Below are positions 8,189 to 16,636 of a stretch of DNA of 64,000 nucleotides, piece after piece (the first letter of the stretch is position 1; each line of letters begins with the position of its first letter). The notes under the pieces are model-generated. The model did no database searches and was not told the origin of the DNA. It saw only the letters and a list, made by a program, of their open reading frames with translations. Both the position numbers and the translations under genes were made by a program. This stretch comes from CAYMMX01 sp964391675 (GTDB lineage: Bacteria > Cyanobacteriota > Vampirovibrionia > Gastranaerophilales > Gastranaerophilaceae). The DNA is taken from the NCBI GenBank assembly GCA_964391675.1, contig CAYMMX010000008.1:7861-71860 (forward strand), read 5' to 3'.

Positions 8189-9553
8189 ATGTTTGAAAAA
8201 TTTACCGAAAAAGCAATAAATGCTGTTACAGAAGCTCAGCAACAAGCTAAAGTTCTTAATAATGCTTATGTACAGCCTGAACATTTATTATTGGCTATTG
8301 CTAAACAGGCCAAAGGCGTTTCGCTTAAGCTTTTTAGATATCATAATATTTCATTTAATGACCTTAAAGATGCGGTAGAAAAAAAACTACGATTTGAAAA
8401 ATCTAAAAAAGATTTACAAACTGTTCCTTTTAGCGAAAATTTTAAAAATTTACTTAAAGAAGCATTGGATTTAGCAAATAAATCCGGTAATAGTTATGTT
8501 TTATTTGAACATTTATTTATTGCGGCAATAAAAGATAAACTTTCATATAATCTTAGAATTTTAGAAGAACTTGACTTTAATGTCAAAAATGCTAATGAAA
8601 TATTGTTACGTATAGTTCAAAAGAAAACAAAAAGGCTTCTTCATCCTGAAATTGATGACAATAAGGATACGGACAATATATTATCAAACGATAATCAAGA
8701 CTACCTTTTTGAAGATGAAAGCGCATCTAAGATTTTTAATAATGCCCTAGCCAAGCTTCATAACTCAAAATATGAAATACTTGGAACAGAACAAATAATA
8801 TCTTCTATTCTTGATGAACAAGACTTTGAAGTTTGTGAAATTATGAGAGAACATGGTATTGATTCAAAACTTTTTGAAAATGTGCTTTTGCAGATTGATT
8901 CTCGTAAATCGGAGTATGATGATAAACGTGTCGTATTCACTCCAAGTGCTTTTAGAGTTATGGATTATGCTTCTCAAACTGCAAGAGAACTTGGTTCACC
9001 TATTGTTAAACCTGAACATATTATATTAGGTTTACTTAAAGCAAAATGTGGTGTTGCGTATGATGTCTTTGAATTTCTTAAGGTAGATAAGGATAATTTG
9101 GCTGAAGATATTATAAAACCAATTGAAAAACAAATGCCTCAAGCATTGACAATTTTGAGGCTTGCTAAACAAGAAGCAAGAAGATTGGGTAGAAATGTTG
9201 TTGGTACAGAGATGATTTTACTTGGAATAATTAGTGAAGGAACAGGTATAGGGTTTACTGTATTAAATAGTCTGGGGATAACGCTAAAAGATGTAAGACA
9301 AATTATTGAAAAAGTTATTGGTTACGGCAATGAATATTATGATACGGAAATAATATTTACCAGACGTGCTAAAAGAATATTAGAGGTTGCTTGGCAAAAA
9401 GCTAAAAAATATAACAGACCCAGAATAATGTCCGAACACTTACTTTATGCTATTACTGCAGAATCATCTTCAGTTGCGATGAAAGCTTTAGAACAGTTAG
9501 GTGTCGATGCTGTAGAAATAAGACAAGGTATTTTAAAAGAAATAGAACAATAA
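8189..9553 (+). CDS. Protein made of three double Clp N-domains, no ATPase
   Basis: 454 residues. Six ~70-residue Clp_N half-repeats form three double domains: about 1-75 and 76-147; 175-245 and 250-316; 317-385 and 386-452. The last pair closely matches the ClpC N-domain (AKQEARRLGRNVVGTEMILL, EGTGIGFTVLNSLGI, then FTRRAKRILEVAWQKAKKY). The second pair is the most divergent. In ClpC/ClpA this domain binds adaptors and substrates and is followed by two AAA+ rings; here the chain simply ends. There is no Walker motif. The start is the ATG 11 bp after the DUF1292 stop, with GAAGG in that gene's tail. Likely a Clp substrate receptor or sequestering protein; I know of no characterised protein with this build. 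Confidence 0.85.
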   Translation: MFEKFTEKAINAVTEAQQQAKVLNNAYVQPEHLLLAIAKQAKGVSLKLFRYHNISFNDLKDAVEKKLRFEKSKKDLQTVPFSENFKNLLKEALDLANKSGNSYVLFEHLFIAAIKDKLSYNLRILEELDFNVKNANEILLRIVQKKTKRLLHPEIDDNKDTDNILSNDNQDYLFEDESASKIFNNALAKLHNSKYEILGTEQIISSILDEQDFEVCEIMREHGIDSKLFENVLLQIDSRKSEYDDKRVVFTPSAFRVMDYASQTARELGSPIVKPEHIILGLLKAKCGVAYDVFEFLKVDKDNLAEDIIKPIEKQMPQALTILRLAKQEARRLGRNVVGTEMILLGIISEGTGIGFTVLNSLGITLKDVRQIIEKVIGYGNEYYDTEIIFTRRAKRILEVAWQKAKKYNRPRIMSEHLLYAITAESSSVAMKALEQLGVDAVEIRQGILKEIEQ

Positions 9554-9556
9554 TTT

Positions 9557-10915
9557 ATGATTGATATTGTTGAAAATTTTTTAAAAAAATATAATTTAAA
9601 CTTTTCTGATAAAACTTTTTTAGTAGGATTTTCAGGCGGGTATGACTCATTGTGTCTTTTAGATATTTTACATAATTTATCTTATAAATATAAATTTAAG
9701 CTCATTGCATTGCATTTAAATCATAATTGGCGAGGCGAAGAATCTTCACAAGATGAAGTAAACTGCAGAAATTTTTGTAAAGAAAGAAGTATTGAATTTG
9801 TTTCAGAGATATTAAGTAGTGATATCCTGAAAACAGAAAATTCTGCGCGTGAAGCCAGGTATGATTTTTTTGTTAAATATGCTGAAAAATATTTAAATAG
9901 TGAAATTTTCACCGCACATACTTTATCTGATAATGCTGAAACAGTTTTATACAGGATAGTAAAAGGAACAGGAATTGTTGGCTTGCAAGGAATTTTGCCA
10001 TTAAGAAAGATTAATTCCTATAATGTTTATAGACCTTTATTGTCTTTTTCAAGAAACCAAATTGAGGATTACTGTAATTCTAAAGGCCTTGTTCCTAATA
10101 GTGATTCATCTAATTTTGATATAAATTTTAAGAGGAATTTTATCAGGCACAAAATTATGCCGTTATTTGATGAAATCAATTTTCATGCTGAAAAATCAAT
10201 TAATTCTCTTTCTAAACTTGCTGTCAGTCAAACTAATATTGTTAATGAGTATATATGTCTGATATTGAAAAATATTTATATCGATAAAAAAATTTATACA
10301 TCTAAATTTGTAGAATTGTCTGAAGATGTTATGCGAAAAATTATTTATGACGGTTGTTTAAAATACGGATTAGATTATGATTATAAAAAAATAAATAATA
10401 TTTTAGAATTTATTATAAATAATTCCAAATCAAAAGCCGGTTCAAGATACTCTCTTACAAAAAAATTATGGCTTTTTGTAAATAACAAATATATTTATGT
10501 AATTGATAATATAAAAGGTGATGTTTGTGATACAGAAATTAAGATAAATTCTGAAGGTCAGTGGCAATTTTCTTCAGAAGCTTTGTTTTCACTTGAAAAA
10601 TATAATGGTAATCAAATTGACAACTTCCCTAAAGAGAATGCAAAAATTGCATATGTGAACTTAAACTTTGTAGGATTGGATTTAACAATAAGGACACGTA
10701 GAGAAGGGGATTATATTATTCCTTTTGGAATGCATGGTAAAATGAAATTAAAGAAATATTTAAATTCAAAGGGTGTATTGCAGCATGAAAAAAACGAACT
10801 TATATTATTATGCAAAGACTCAGAAGTATTATGGGTTGCTGGTGTTGGATTAAGCAATAAATTAAAAGTTGTTGATATACCAACTCATGTGCTAAAATTA
10901 GATAATATTGAATAG
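9557..10915 (+). CDS. tilS: tRNA(Ile)-lysidine synthase TilS
   Basis: 452 residues. TilS ligates lysine to C34 of the CAU-anticodon isoleucine tRNA so that it reads AUA. The PP-loop ATP-binding motif is FSGGYDSLCLL near residue 25; LHLNHNWRGEES and FTAHTLSDNAETVLYRI are the next TilS signatures, and the C-terminal domain has LTIRTRREGDYIIPFGM. The start lies 3 bp after the stop of the Clp N-domain gene. The hpt ribosome binding site overlaps its stop codon; tilS-hpt is a conserved bacterial pairing. The window also holds a CAU tRNA (33597-33668) that could be its substrate. Confidence 0.95.
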   Translation: MIDIVENFLKKYNLNFSDKTFLVGFSGGYDSLCLLDILHNLSYKYKFKLIALHLNHNWRGEESSQDEVNCRNFCKERSIEFVSEILSSDILKTENSAREARYDFFVKYAEKYLNSEIFTAHTLSDNAETVLYRIVKGTGIVGLQGILPLRKINSYNVYRPLLSFSRNQIEDYCNSKGLVPNSDSSNFDINFKRNFIRHKIMPLFDEINFHAEKSINSLSKLAVSQTNIVNEYICLILKNIYIDKKIYTSKFVELSEDVMRKIIYDGCLKYGLDYDYKKINNILEFIINNSKSKAGSRYSLTKKLWLFVNNKYIYVIDNIKGDVCDTEIKINSEGQWQFSSEALFSLEKYNGNQIDNFPKENAKIAYVNLNFVGLDLTIRTRREGDYIIPFGMHGKMKLKKYLNSKGVLQHEKNELILLCKDSEVLWVAGVGLSNKLKVVDIPTHVLKLDNIE

Positions 10916-10925
10916 AGGAAGTGTT

Positions 10926-11459
10926 ATGGAAATTAATAAAAATGATATAAAAGATTTATTTACGGAAAAGGATATTCAAAATAAAATCAAAGCTTTGGCG
11001 AATGAACTTAATGATTTTTATTTAATGCAAGAATTATATGTAATTTGTGTCTTAAAAGGTTCAATTATGTTTACTGCTGATTTGGTTAAGTTTTTAAATA
11101 TGCCTGTTCAAATGGAATTTATAAGACTTTCAAGTTATGGTTCATCAACTACATCTTCCGGTAAAGTTAACGCTGTTGATATTTCTCTTCCTGATTTAAA
11201 CGGGAAAAATGTTTTAGTTGTAGAAGATATTGTGGATACCGGTTTAACTGCAAAATTTTTGTTGGATTTTATTAATAATAATTTTAAGACAAAATCTACT
11301 AAATTTTGTTCATTGTTAGATAAAAAATGTTTTAGAAAAACAGAAATTGAACCTGATTATGTAGGGTTTCATGTAGATAATAAGTTTGTTATAGGATATG
11401 GACTTGACTATAACGGATATTACCGAAATTTACCTTATATAGGTTATGTGGAAGTCTAA
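10926..11459 (+). CDS. hpt: Hypoxanthine phosphoribosyltransferase
   Basis: 177 residues from the ATG at 10926, placed 6 bp after GAGGAAG; an in-frame TTG at 10908 lies upstream of that site. Hpt converts hypoxanthine or guanine plus PRPP to IMP or GMP. The PRPP-binding loop is VLVVEDIVDTGLT; the N-terminal VCVLKGSIMFTADL and the flexible-loop SSYGSSTTSSGKV are also typical. It is the last gene of the plus-strand operon; ftsH, the usual next gene, is not here. A convergent small gene ends 15 bp away with no obvious terminator between them. Confidence 0.95.
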   Translation: MEINKNDIKDLFTEKDIQNKIKALANELNDFYLMQELYVICVLKGSIMFTADLVKFLNMPVQMEFIRLSSYGSSTTSSGKVNAVDISLPDLNGKNVLVVEDIVDTGLTAKFLLDFINNNFKTKSTKFCSLLDKKCFRKTEIEPDYVGFHVDNKFVIGYGLDYNGYYRNLPYIGYVEV

Positions 11460-11474
11460 AATTTAAACAAAAAA

Positions 11475-11765
11475 TTAAAACAATGTGTCGAATTTTGGTT
11501 TTGGTCCATTTACTTTTTCATCAGCTGCATCCATCATCAAAGTAGTATTAAAGTTTGCTGTACGAATTCTGTTTAATTCATGTTCTATATTTCCACTAAA
11601 TACATTTTCATTTTTTTCAAGATAGTTAAAAATAGGCTCAAGAACACCACCAGCAACGTCTCCTGTTGTTTTGCCGATTTGTTTCAGTGTTCTTTCCGGA
11701 ACTTTTACATTAAGCCCGAATCTTTGTGTAGTATTAAAAAAACCTGTGAATGAAGTTTCTGACAT
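11475..11765 (-). CDS. Hypothetical protein, 96 residues
   Basis: Starts at the ATG complementary to 11763-11765, preceded by GAGGGG; an in-frame TTG four codons upstream is part of that site. No signal peptide or membrane segment. The sequence has a basic N-terminal half (RFGLNVKVPERTLKQIGK), a glycine turn (GDVAGGVLEPIF) and a helical C-terminal part ending in PKPKFDTLF. I do not recognise the family. It lies 110 bp downstream of the radical SAM/SPASM gene on the same strand, which is the only hint at function. Confidence 0.65.
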   Translation of the reverse strand: MSETSFTGFFNTTQRFGLNVKVPERTLKQIGKTTGDVAGGVLEPIFNYLEKNENVFSGNIEHELNRIRTANFNTTLMMDAADEKVNGPKPKFDTLF

Positions 11766-11875
11766 TTTACCCCTCAATTTCGATTTATATCTTATTTAAT
11801 CGGAATCTACACAGATAAAGTTTAATAATTAATTAATAAATTTCTAAAAAATTTACAAAATGTAATATAAATTAT

Positions 11876-12967
11876 TTATTTAACTTCTAACTCGCAACAC
11901 ATTTGGCAAGCTTCAAAAATTTTTGAAGCTTTTAAATTTTTTCTAAAACAACAATATTTAGGTGAATTTAAGACCTCTATTAGTTTATTATCTTGTATAT
12001 TTCCAATTTTATATGATAAACAAGGATAAACATCGCCTTCAGGATTTATGTGGATATTGGAAAAAGGGTACATGCATTTATTGTAAATCTCTTGTATTGG
12101 CTTGTCTTCTTCATAGTTAAAGAATTGTTCAATTTTTTCTAATGTATTCTTTGCTCTATAAAATTTTGGCGAAAAACGTATTTTAACTTTTGAAGTCTTA
12201 CTCAGGCTCATTAGTTCTTTATAAACTTCTTTAAAATGTTCCAAGTCAAAATATTTTTTAATCGGATATTTTGATAAATAAAATTCTTCACCAAAATTTT
12301 CACGAAGTATTGAATTCTGTTTTAAATTATTGTTTCTTAGAAATGCAATTGAAAGAAAATCAAAACCCATTTTATCGCATAATTTATATAATTTAGGTAA
12401 ATCATCAAGATTATTTTCTAGTACAATTGTTTTAATATCAATCATAGGTCTTTGTTTTTTATTTTTTTTTGAATTTAATTTTTCTAAATTTGATATAACT
12501 TGTTCAAAAATACCCTCTTTACCTCTGTTTATATCATGGTTTTTTCCGTATCCATCCAGTGAAACTGATAAAAGCATTAATTTATTTCTTAAAAACGAAT
12601 CAATAATTTCATCGTTAATTAAAATTCCGTTCGTTACAACATTAACTTTCCCTAATGTTTTTTTAGCAGTTTGTTCCAGAATTTCAATAAAATCTTTTCT
12701 TATAAGGGGTTCCCCACCTACAATAGTTGCAAAAGAATAAAATGGAATTTGTTCAATTATGTTGGACCATTGTTCGGTTGTAAGTTCATTTTTATTTCTG
12801 TTATTTCCTACATAACAATAAGGACAATTTAAATTGCATAAATAAGTTATTTCAAAAAAATATCTCAAAGGAATTAATGCTTTACCAAGTTTGTTATTAT
12901 ATGAAGATAGCGCATATAAATTTCTAACATTATCAAAGAGTTTTGAATAATTAATTAATCCTTCCAT
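11876..12967 (-). CDS. Radical SAM protein with SPASM domain
   Basis: 363 residues. The radical SAM cluster motif Cys44-x3-Cys48-x2-Cys51 lies in ITYLCNLNCPYCY; VGGEPLIRKD is the SAM-binding glycine motif, and TNGILI and SLDGYG follow the family pattern. The C-terminus has SPASM-type cysteines: NKCMYPFSNIHINPEGDVYPC, then a final C-x2-CC cluster (EACQMCCELEV) for auxiliary iron-sulfur clusters. SPASM enzymes typically modify peptides or proteins (sactipeptide, PqqE or anaerobic sulfatase types). No sulfatase or clear precursor peptide is adjacent; the nearest same-strand gene encodes the 96-residue unknown protein at 11475. The substrate is unknown. Confidence 0.88.
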   Translation of the reverse strand: MEGLINYSKLFDNVRNLYALSSYNNKLGKALIPLRYFFEITYLCNLNCPYCYVGNNRNKNELTTEQWSNIIEQIPFYSFATIVGGEPLIRKDFIEILEQTAKKTLGKVNVVTNGILINDEIIDSFLRNKLMLLSVSLDGYGKNHDINRGKEGIFEQVISNLEKLNSKKNKKQRPMIDIKTIVLENNLDDLPKLYKLCDKMGFDFLSIAFLRNNNLKQNSILRENFGEEFYLSKYPIKKYFDLEHFKEVYKELMSLSKTSKVKIRFSPKFYRAKNTLEKIEQFFNYEEDKPIQEIYNKCMYPFSNIHINPEGDVYPCLSYKIGNIQDNKLIEVLNSPKYCCFRKNLKASKIFEACQMCCELEVK

Positions 12968-13060
12968 ATATTAATTTTATCACGAATTAGCTGAGTATAT
13001 TAATCTCAGAATTTATATATGTAAATTTATTTTTATACACCTCTGTGATAATATTGATTT

Positions 13061-13591
13061 ATGGAAGAAAAATTAAAAATAATAATTAAATCAATGCAAA
13101 AAATTGATATTGAAAATGTTATAAAAATTGAAGAGCAGGCCTACGGTGAACATCATTGGTCAAAAGACTCCTTTTATGGAGAATTGGCAAATAAATTAGC
13201 ATATTACTATTCGGCATTTGATTCTGCCGGTGAATTGGTAGGTTATGCCGGTTCTTGGAGAGTCATTGATGAAACCCATATCACTACTATTGCTGTTAGA
13301 CCTGATATGAAAAGAAAAAAAATAGGTGAAGCATTACTTATTAAGATTTTGGATGATTGTTATAATTCAGAAATTAAATATATTACATTAGAAGTAAGAG
13401 TAAGTAATGAACCGGCAATTAAACTTTATGAAAAATATGGTTTTAAATCTCTGGGTTTAAGAAAAGGATATTACCAAAATAATAACGAAGATGCGTTAAT
13501 TATGTGGACAGAAAATATATTTTGGGATAAATTTAAGTTAAGATATAATGAGAATATCGAAAAAATTAAAAATTTTATTGAAGTAAAATGA
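13061..13591 (+). CDS. rimI: RimI-like ribosomal-protein-alanine N-acetyltransferase
   Basis: 176 residues, GNAT fold. RimI acetylates the N-terminal alanine of ribosomal protein S18. The acetyl-CoA loop is VRPDMKRKKIGEALL (R/Q-x-x-G/A pattern), preceded by HITTIAV and followed by ITLEVRVSNEPAIKLYEKYGF, the typical RimI tail. About 25 residues extend beyond the usual end. The stop overlaps the next start by 4 bp (ATGA), so it is translationally coupled to the BioY-like membrane protein. Confidence 0.85.
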   Translation: MEEKLKIIIKSMQKIDIENVIKIEEQAYGEHHWSKDSFYGELANKLAYYYSAFDSAGELVGYAGSWRVIDETHITTIAVRPDMKRKKIGEALLIKILDDCYNSEIKYITLEVRVSNEPAIKLYEKYGFKSLGLRKGYYQNNNEDALIMWTENIFWDKFKLRYNENIEKIKNFIEVK

Positions 13592-14268
13592 CAAAAAGAA
13601 TTAAAGATCAATTAATAAATTTTAAATATCAAAATCAACCATTAAGATTCAACTTATGTGTATTAGTATTGGTTGCACTTTGTGCATTCTTAATTGTAAT
13701 TGCAACGTTTACCCAATTAGATTTTTTCCATTACATAATCCCTTTTGACGCATTATCTTATTTGGATTCAAATTTTAAAGATTCTGAAGTGATGAGTCAT
13801 TTTTTAAAACATTATCGCTATATCCCACAAATTCCTGCAATAATGTTTATTGTAGTTTTGTTGGGAAGAAGATATGGTATAGTTTCTATATTAATATATT
13901 TAATTATTGGTTTGTTTTTTGCTCCGGTTTTTGCACTTGGTGGAGGATTAGATTATGTTTTTCAATATGGATTTGGATATATTTTAGCTTATATTCCTGC
14001 AGTTTTTTTCTCAGGCTCAATAATTCAAAGCGGATTATCTTATAGAAATATGGCTAAGTCTACTTTAGTCGGAGTTTTAACAATTCATATAATCGGAATT
14101 TTATATATGCTATTTATTGCTACCCTCGAAAAGGAATCATTGTCTGTTATGCTTGGCTGGATTGAGGCACAAAGCGGATCAAAAATAATATATGATTTAA
14201 TTTTTGGTTTTTTGGCTATGGCCTTTGCTAAGATAACTAAAAAAATTCTTTGGGTGGCTATTGGATAA
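13588..14268 (+). CDS. BioY-like membrane protein (ECF transporter S-component family)
   Basis: 226 residues with about six membrane segments. The core resembles BioY: IPQIPAIMFIVVLLGRRYG, LIYLIIGLFFAPVFALGGGLDY and a following GYILAYIPAVFFSG correspond to the BioY blocks for the conserved glycines and the GYL motif. BioY is the substrate-binding component of biotin ECF transporters. The N-terminus (about 60 residues) is longer than in ordinary BioY and the glycine/proline motifs are degenerate, so the substrate could differ. No ECF ATPase or T-component gene lies nearby. It overlaps rimI by 4 bp and ends in a bidirectional terminator. Confidence 0.6.
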   Translation: MTKRIKDQLINFKYQNQPLRFNLCVLVLVALCAFLIVIATFTQLDFFHYIIPFDALSYLDSNFKDSEVMSHFLKHYRYIPQIPAIMFIVVLLGRRYGIVSILIYLIIGLFFAPVFALGGGLDYVFQYGFGYILAYIPAVFFSGSIIQSGLSYRNMAKSTLVGVLTIHIIGILYMLFIATLEKESLSVMLGWIEAQSGSKIIYDLIFGFLAMAFAKITKKILWVAIG

Positions 14269-14284
14269 TTAAATTTAAAAAAAT

Positions 14285-14317
14285 AGCCGGATAAATTTTA
14301 TCCGGCTGTTTTTTTTT
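14285..14317. terminator. Bidirectional terminator between the BioY-like gene and rpsG
   Basis: A 10-bp stem built on AGCCGGATAA closes a short AT loop, with a nine-T tract on the plus strand and an equivalent A tract upstream that serves rpsG on the minus strand. Confidence 0.9.
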
Positions 14318-14331
14318 ATAGAAAATTTTAA

Positions 14332-14802
14332 TTAATATCTATAATGCGCAAAAGCTTTGTTAGCTTCAGCCATCTTGTGAGTATCCTCACGTTTTTTACA
14401 AGCTGCACCTTGACCATTTGAAGCATCCATTATTTCTGATGTTAATTTATCAATGAATGATTTGCCATGTCTGTTTTTTGCTGAAGCAATCAACCAAGAC
14501 GATGAAAGTGCAAAACCTCTTTCAGGTTTAACTTCTATTGGTACTTGATATGTAGAACCACCAATTCTTCTAGCTTTAACTTCGAGCAATGGTGTAGCAT
14601 TTGTCAATGCTTTTTGAAAAACTTCCATTGGCTTTTCACTTGATTTTTCGCCAATTTTTTCTAATGTTGAGTAAAATATTCTTTCAGCAAGAGATTTTTT
14701 ACCTCTGCGCATAATTCTGTTAATAAATTTTGAAACATCCACGCTATTGTAAATCGGATCGGCCGGTGGAATTCTTTTTGCCGGTTTTGAACGTCTTGAC
14801 AT
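14332..14802 (-). CDS. rpsG: 30S ribosomal protein S7
   Basis: 156 residues, the normal length. S7 nucleates assembly of the 30S head and contacts the 3' major domain of 16S rRNA. Signatures: the start MSRRSKPAKRIPPADPIYNS, FINRIMRRGKK, GGSTYQVPIEV and the tail HKMAEANKAFAHYRY. It lies 63 bp downstream of rpsL and ends at a bidirectional terminator; fusA and tuf, which usually follow in the str operon, are not present. Confidence 0.98.
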   Translation of the reverse strand: MSRRSKPAKRIPPADPIYNSVDVSKFINRIMRRGKKSLAERIFYSTLEKIGEKSSEKPMEVFQKALTNATPLLEVKARRIGGSTYQVPIEVKPERGFALSSSWLIASAKNRHGKSFIDKLTSEIMDASNGQGAACKKREDTHKMAEANKAFAHYRY

Positions 14803-14865
14803 TTTTTCTACCTTTCTTGTTTAATGTCTTACCGAAGTAATTCGGGACTTAATTAACTAATACTT

Positions 14866-15243
14866 TTATTTCTTTTTCTCTCTTTTTGCACCGTATTTTG
14901 AACGGCTTTGAGATCTGTTTGCAACGCCAGCTGTATCTAAAGTACCTCTAACAATGTGGTATCTTACCCCAGGTAAATCTTTTACCCTTCCGCCTCTGAT
15001 TAAGACCACAGAGTGTTCTTGAAGGTTATGTCCAATACCGGGGATATAAGAAGTTACTTCAAACCCGTTAGTAAGTCTAACCCTTGCAACTTTTCTTAAA
15101 GCTGAGTTAGGTTTTTTAGGTGTTGTTGTATAAACTCTTGTGCAAACTCCACGTCTTTGCGGGCATTCCATCAAAGCTGGTGATTTTGTTTTATCTACTA
15201 ATTTTTTGCGTTCTTTACGCACTAATTGACTAATAGTCGGCAT
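14866..15243 (-). CDS. rpsL: 30S ribosomal protein S12
   Basis: 125 residues. S12 sits at the decoding centre. Conserved segments are MPTISQLVRKERKK, YTTTPKKPNSALRKVARVRL, SYIPGIGHNLQEHS and GGRVKDLPGVRYHIVRG. The two lysines in PKKPNS and the one in GRVKDLPG, where streptomycin resistance substitutions map, are wild-type. First gene of the rpsL-rpsG pair, with a good promoter 90-120 bp upstream. Confidence 0.98.
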   Translation of the reverse strand: MPTISQLVRKERKKLVDKTKSPALMECPQRRGVCTRVYTTTPKKPNSALRKVARVRLTNGFEVTSYIPGIGHNLQEHSVVLIRGGRVKDLPGVRYHIVRGTLDTAGVANRSQSRSKYGAKREKKK

Positions 15244-15282
15244 ATTTTCTCCTTTGGTTTAACAGGTTAAAGGATAATAAAT

Positions 15283-15360
15283 GAAAAGTTTTTACTTTTC
15301 TCTTCCCTTACCATAGCTAATGTATACATTTATATAACAATAAGCAAGATTAAAAGTCAA
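15283..15360 (-). promoter_or_regulatory. rpsL-rpsG promoter and leader hairpin
   Basis: Reading the minus strand, TTGACT (15355-15360), a 17-bp spacer and TTATAT (15332-15337) form a good sigma70-type promoter. The ~80-nt leader contains a 7-bp hairpin, GAAAAGT/ACTTTTC, at 15283-15300. Whether it mediates autoregulation is unknown. Confidence 0.6.
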
Positions 15361-15432
15361 CAGTAAAAACTTATTATAATCTTAAACTTTAATTAAGTTA
15401 ACAATTAAATACAAGGAATTTAACTTAATTAA

Positions 15433-15927
15433 TTATGTTAATTTAAAATCACCATATTTAATAACATGTTCAACCAAACCGCCGTCTTCTAGAAGTTTGA
15501 TCATAACATCGGGAAGCGGCTCAAATTTAATTTCAGTTTTTTGAGTTTTATTTTTAATAACACCAACTTTTAAGTCAAGCTCAATTTCATCACCTGAGTT
15601 TATTAAATCAGTATCACATTCAATTGCCAGTAATCCTATATTAATAGCATTCCTATAAAAAATTCTTGCAAATGATTTAGCAATAACAGCTTTTACCCCT
15701 GAAATCTTAATTATTTGCGGAGCATGTTCTCTTGAAGACCCAAGACCAAAATTATTCCCTGCAACAACAAAATCACCTTTTTGCATGCTTGATGCAAATT
15801 TCGGGTCGGCATCTTCTAAAACATGCTTTGCAAATTCTTCCAAGTTTGAACGAAGGTGAAATAACCTTCCGGGTGCTATGTGATCGGTAGAAATATTATC
15901 CCCAAATTTGTGTGCTATACCTGACAT
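15433..15927 (-). CDS. leuD: 3-isopropylmalate dehydratase small subunit-like (aconitase swivel domain)
   Basis: 164 residues, the length of the archaeal-type LeuD/HacB small subunits. The motif GDNISTDHIAPGRL matches the G-D-x-x-x-T-D entry, and GNNFGLGSSREHAPQ is the conserved loop that contacts substrate. The STDHI variant is closer to aconitase/homoaconitase than to enterobacterial LeuD, so the true substrate could be isopropylmalate, homocitrate or dimethylmalate. The catalytic large subunit (leuC) is not adjacent. It is read away from rpsL across a ~190-bp gap and appears monocistronic. Confidence 0.8.
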   Translation of the reverse strand: MSGIAHKFGDNISTDHIAPGRLFHLRSNLEEFAKHVLEDADPKFASSMQKGDFVVAGNNFGLGSSREHAPQIIKISGVKAVIAKSFARIFYRNAINIGLLAIECDTDLINSGDEIELDLKVGVIKNKTQKTEIKFEPLPDVMIKLLEDGGLVEHVIKYGDFKLT

Positions 15928-16015
15928 TGTATCTCCATTTAAATAATCTTTTTTTGTATTATAACAAAAATTAAATATATTTGTAAATTCTTACTAAAAA
16001 TAGTATTATATAAGT

Positions 16016-16636
16016 ATGTTTAATAGAAAATGTAAGATTACGTTTGTTTCACATGGTGCAACTATATATTCTGAAGAAAACAGATTATCTGATAATGAAA
16101 ATTATCCGCCATTAAATGATGCCGGCGAAATTGAAATTCAAAAAATTTGTGAATGGTTGAGAAAACGTGCAATAAAAAATGATATAATTTATGCAAGTTC
16201 TGCACTGAGAACTGTTCAAAGTGCTCAAATGATTGCGAAAGTTTTTAAAAAAGACTTTGAAATTTTGGATAATTTATATTCAAGAAAATTTGGAGTATGG
16301 AGTGGATTAACTTTTGAAAAAATTGAAGCAAAGTATCCTCAAATGCTTGAGCAAATGCATGCTAATCCTTGTTCGTATAGTCCTGATAATGGTGAAACTA
16401 TATTAGATTTCAATAAACGTGTATCAAAAGTAATTAAAAAAATTGTTGATAGCAATATTGGTAACCGGATTATTATAGTTACTCATCCTGATGTTATTAA
16501 GTCAGCAATAGGAAATGCTATTAATTTGCATGCAAAAAATCAGTCAAAGATTTATATAAGAACGGGAAGTGCAACCCAAATAAGTTATTTTGATACGTGG
16601 GCAAGTCTTATGTATTCTGGTTATATTCCGCTTTAA
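16016..16636 (+). CDS. Histidine phosphatase superfamily protein with altered RHG motif
   Basis: 206 residues, phosphoglycerate-mutase-like fold. The catalytic His is present in VSHGAT, but the normally invariant arginine of the R-H-G triad is serine. The second arginine (SSALRTVQSA), the acidic residue region (NGETILDFNKRV) and a late VTHPD histidine are kept; that last motif is usually S/T-H-G. Losing the first arginine would weaken phosphate binding, so activity may be low or altered. The start ATG has no strong ribosome binding site. Its end overlaps convergent rsmI by 4 bp. Confidence 0.8.
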   Translation: MFNRKCKITFVSHGATIYSEENRLSDNENYPPLNDAGEIEIQKICEWLRKRAIKNDIIYASSALRTVQSAQMIAKVFKKDFEILDNLYSRKFGVWSGLTFEKIEAKYPQMLEQMHANPCSYSPDNGETILDFNKRVSKVIKKIVDSNIGNRIIIVTHPDVIKSAIGNAINLHAKNQSKIYIRTGSATQISYFDTWASLMYSGYIPL

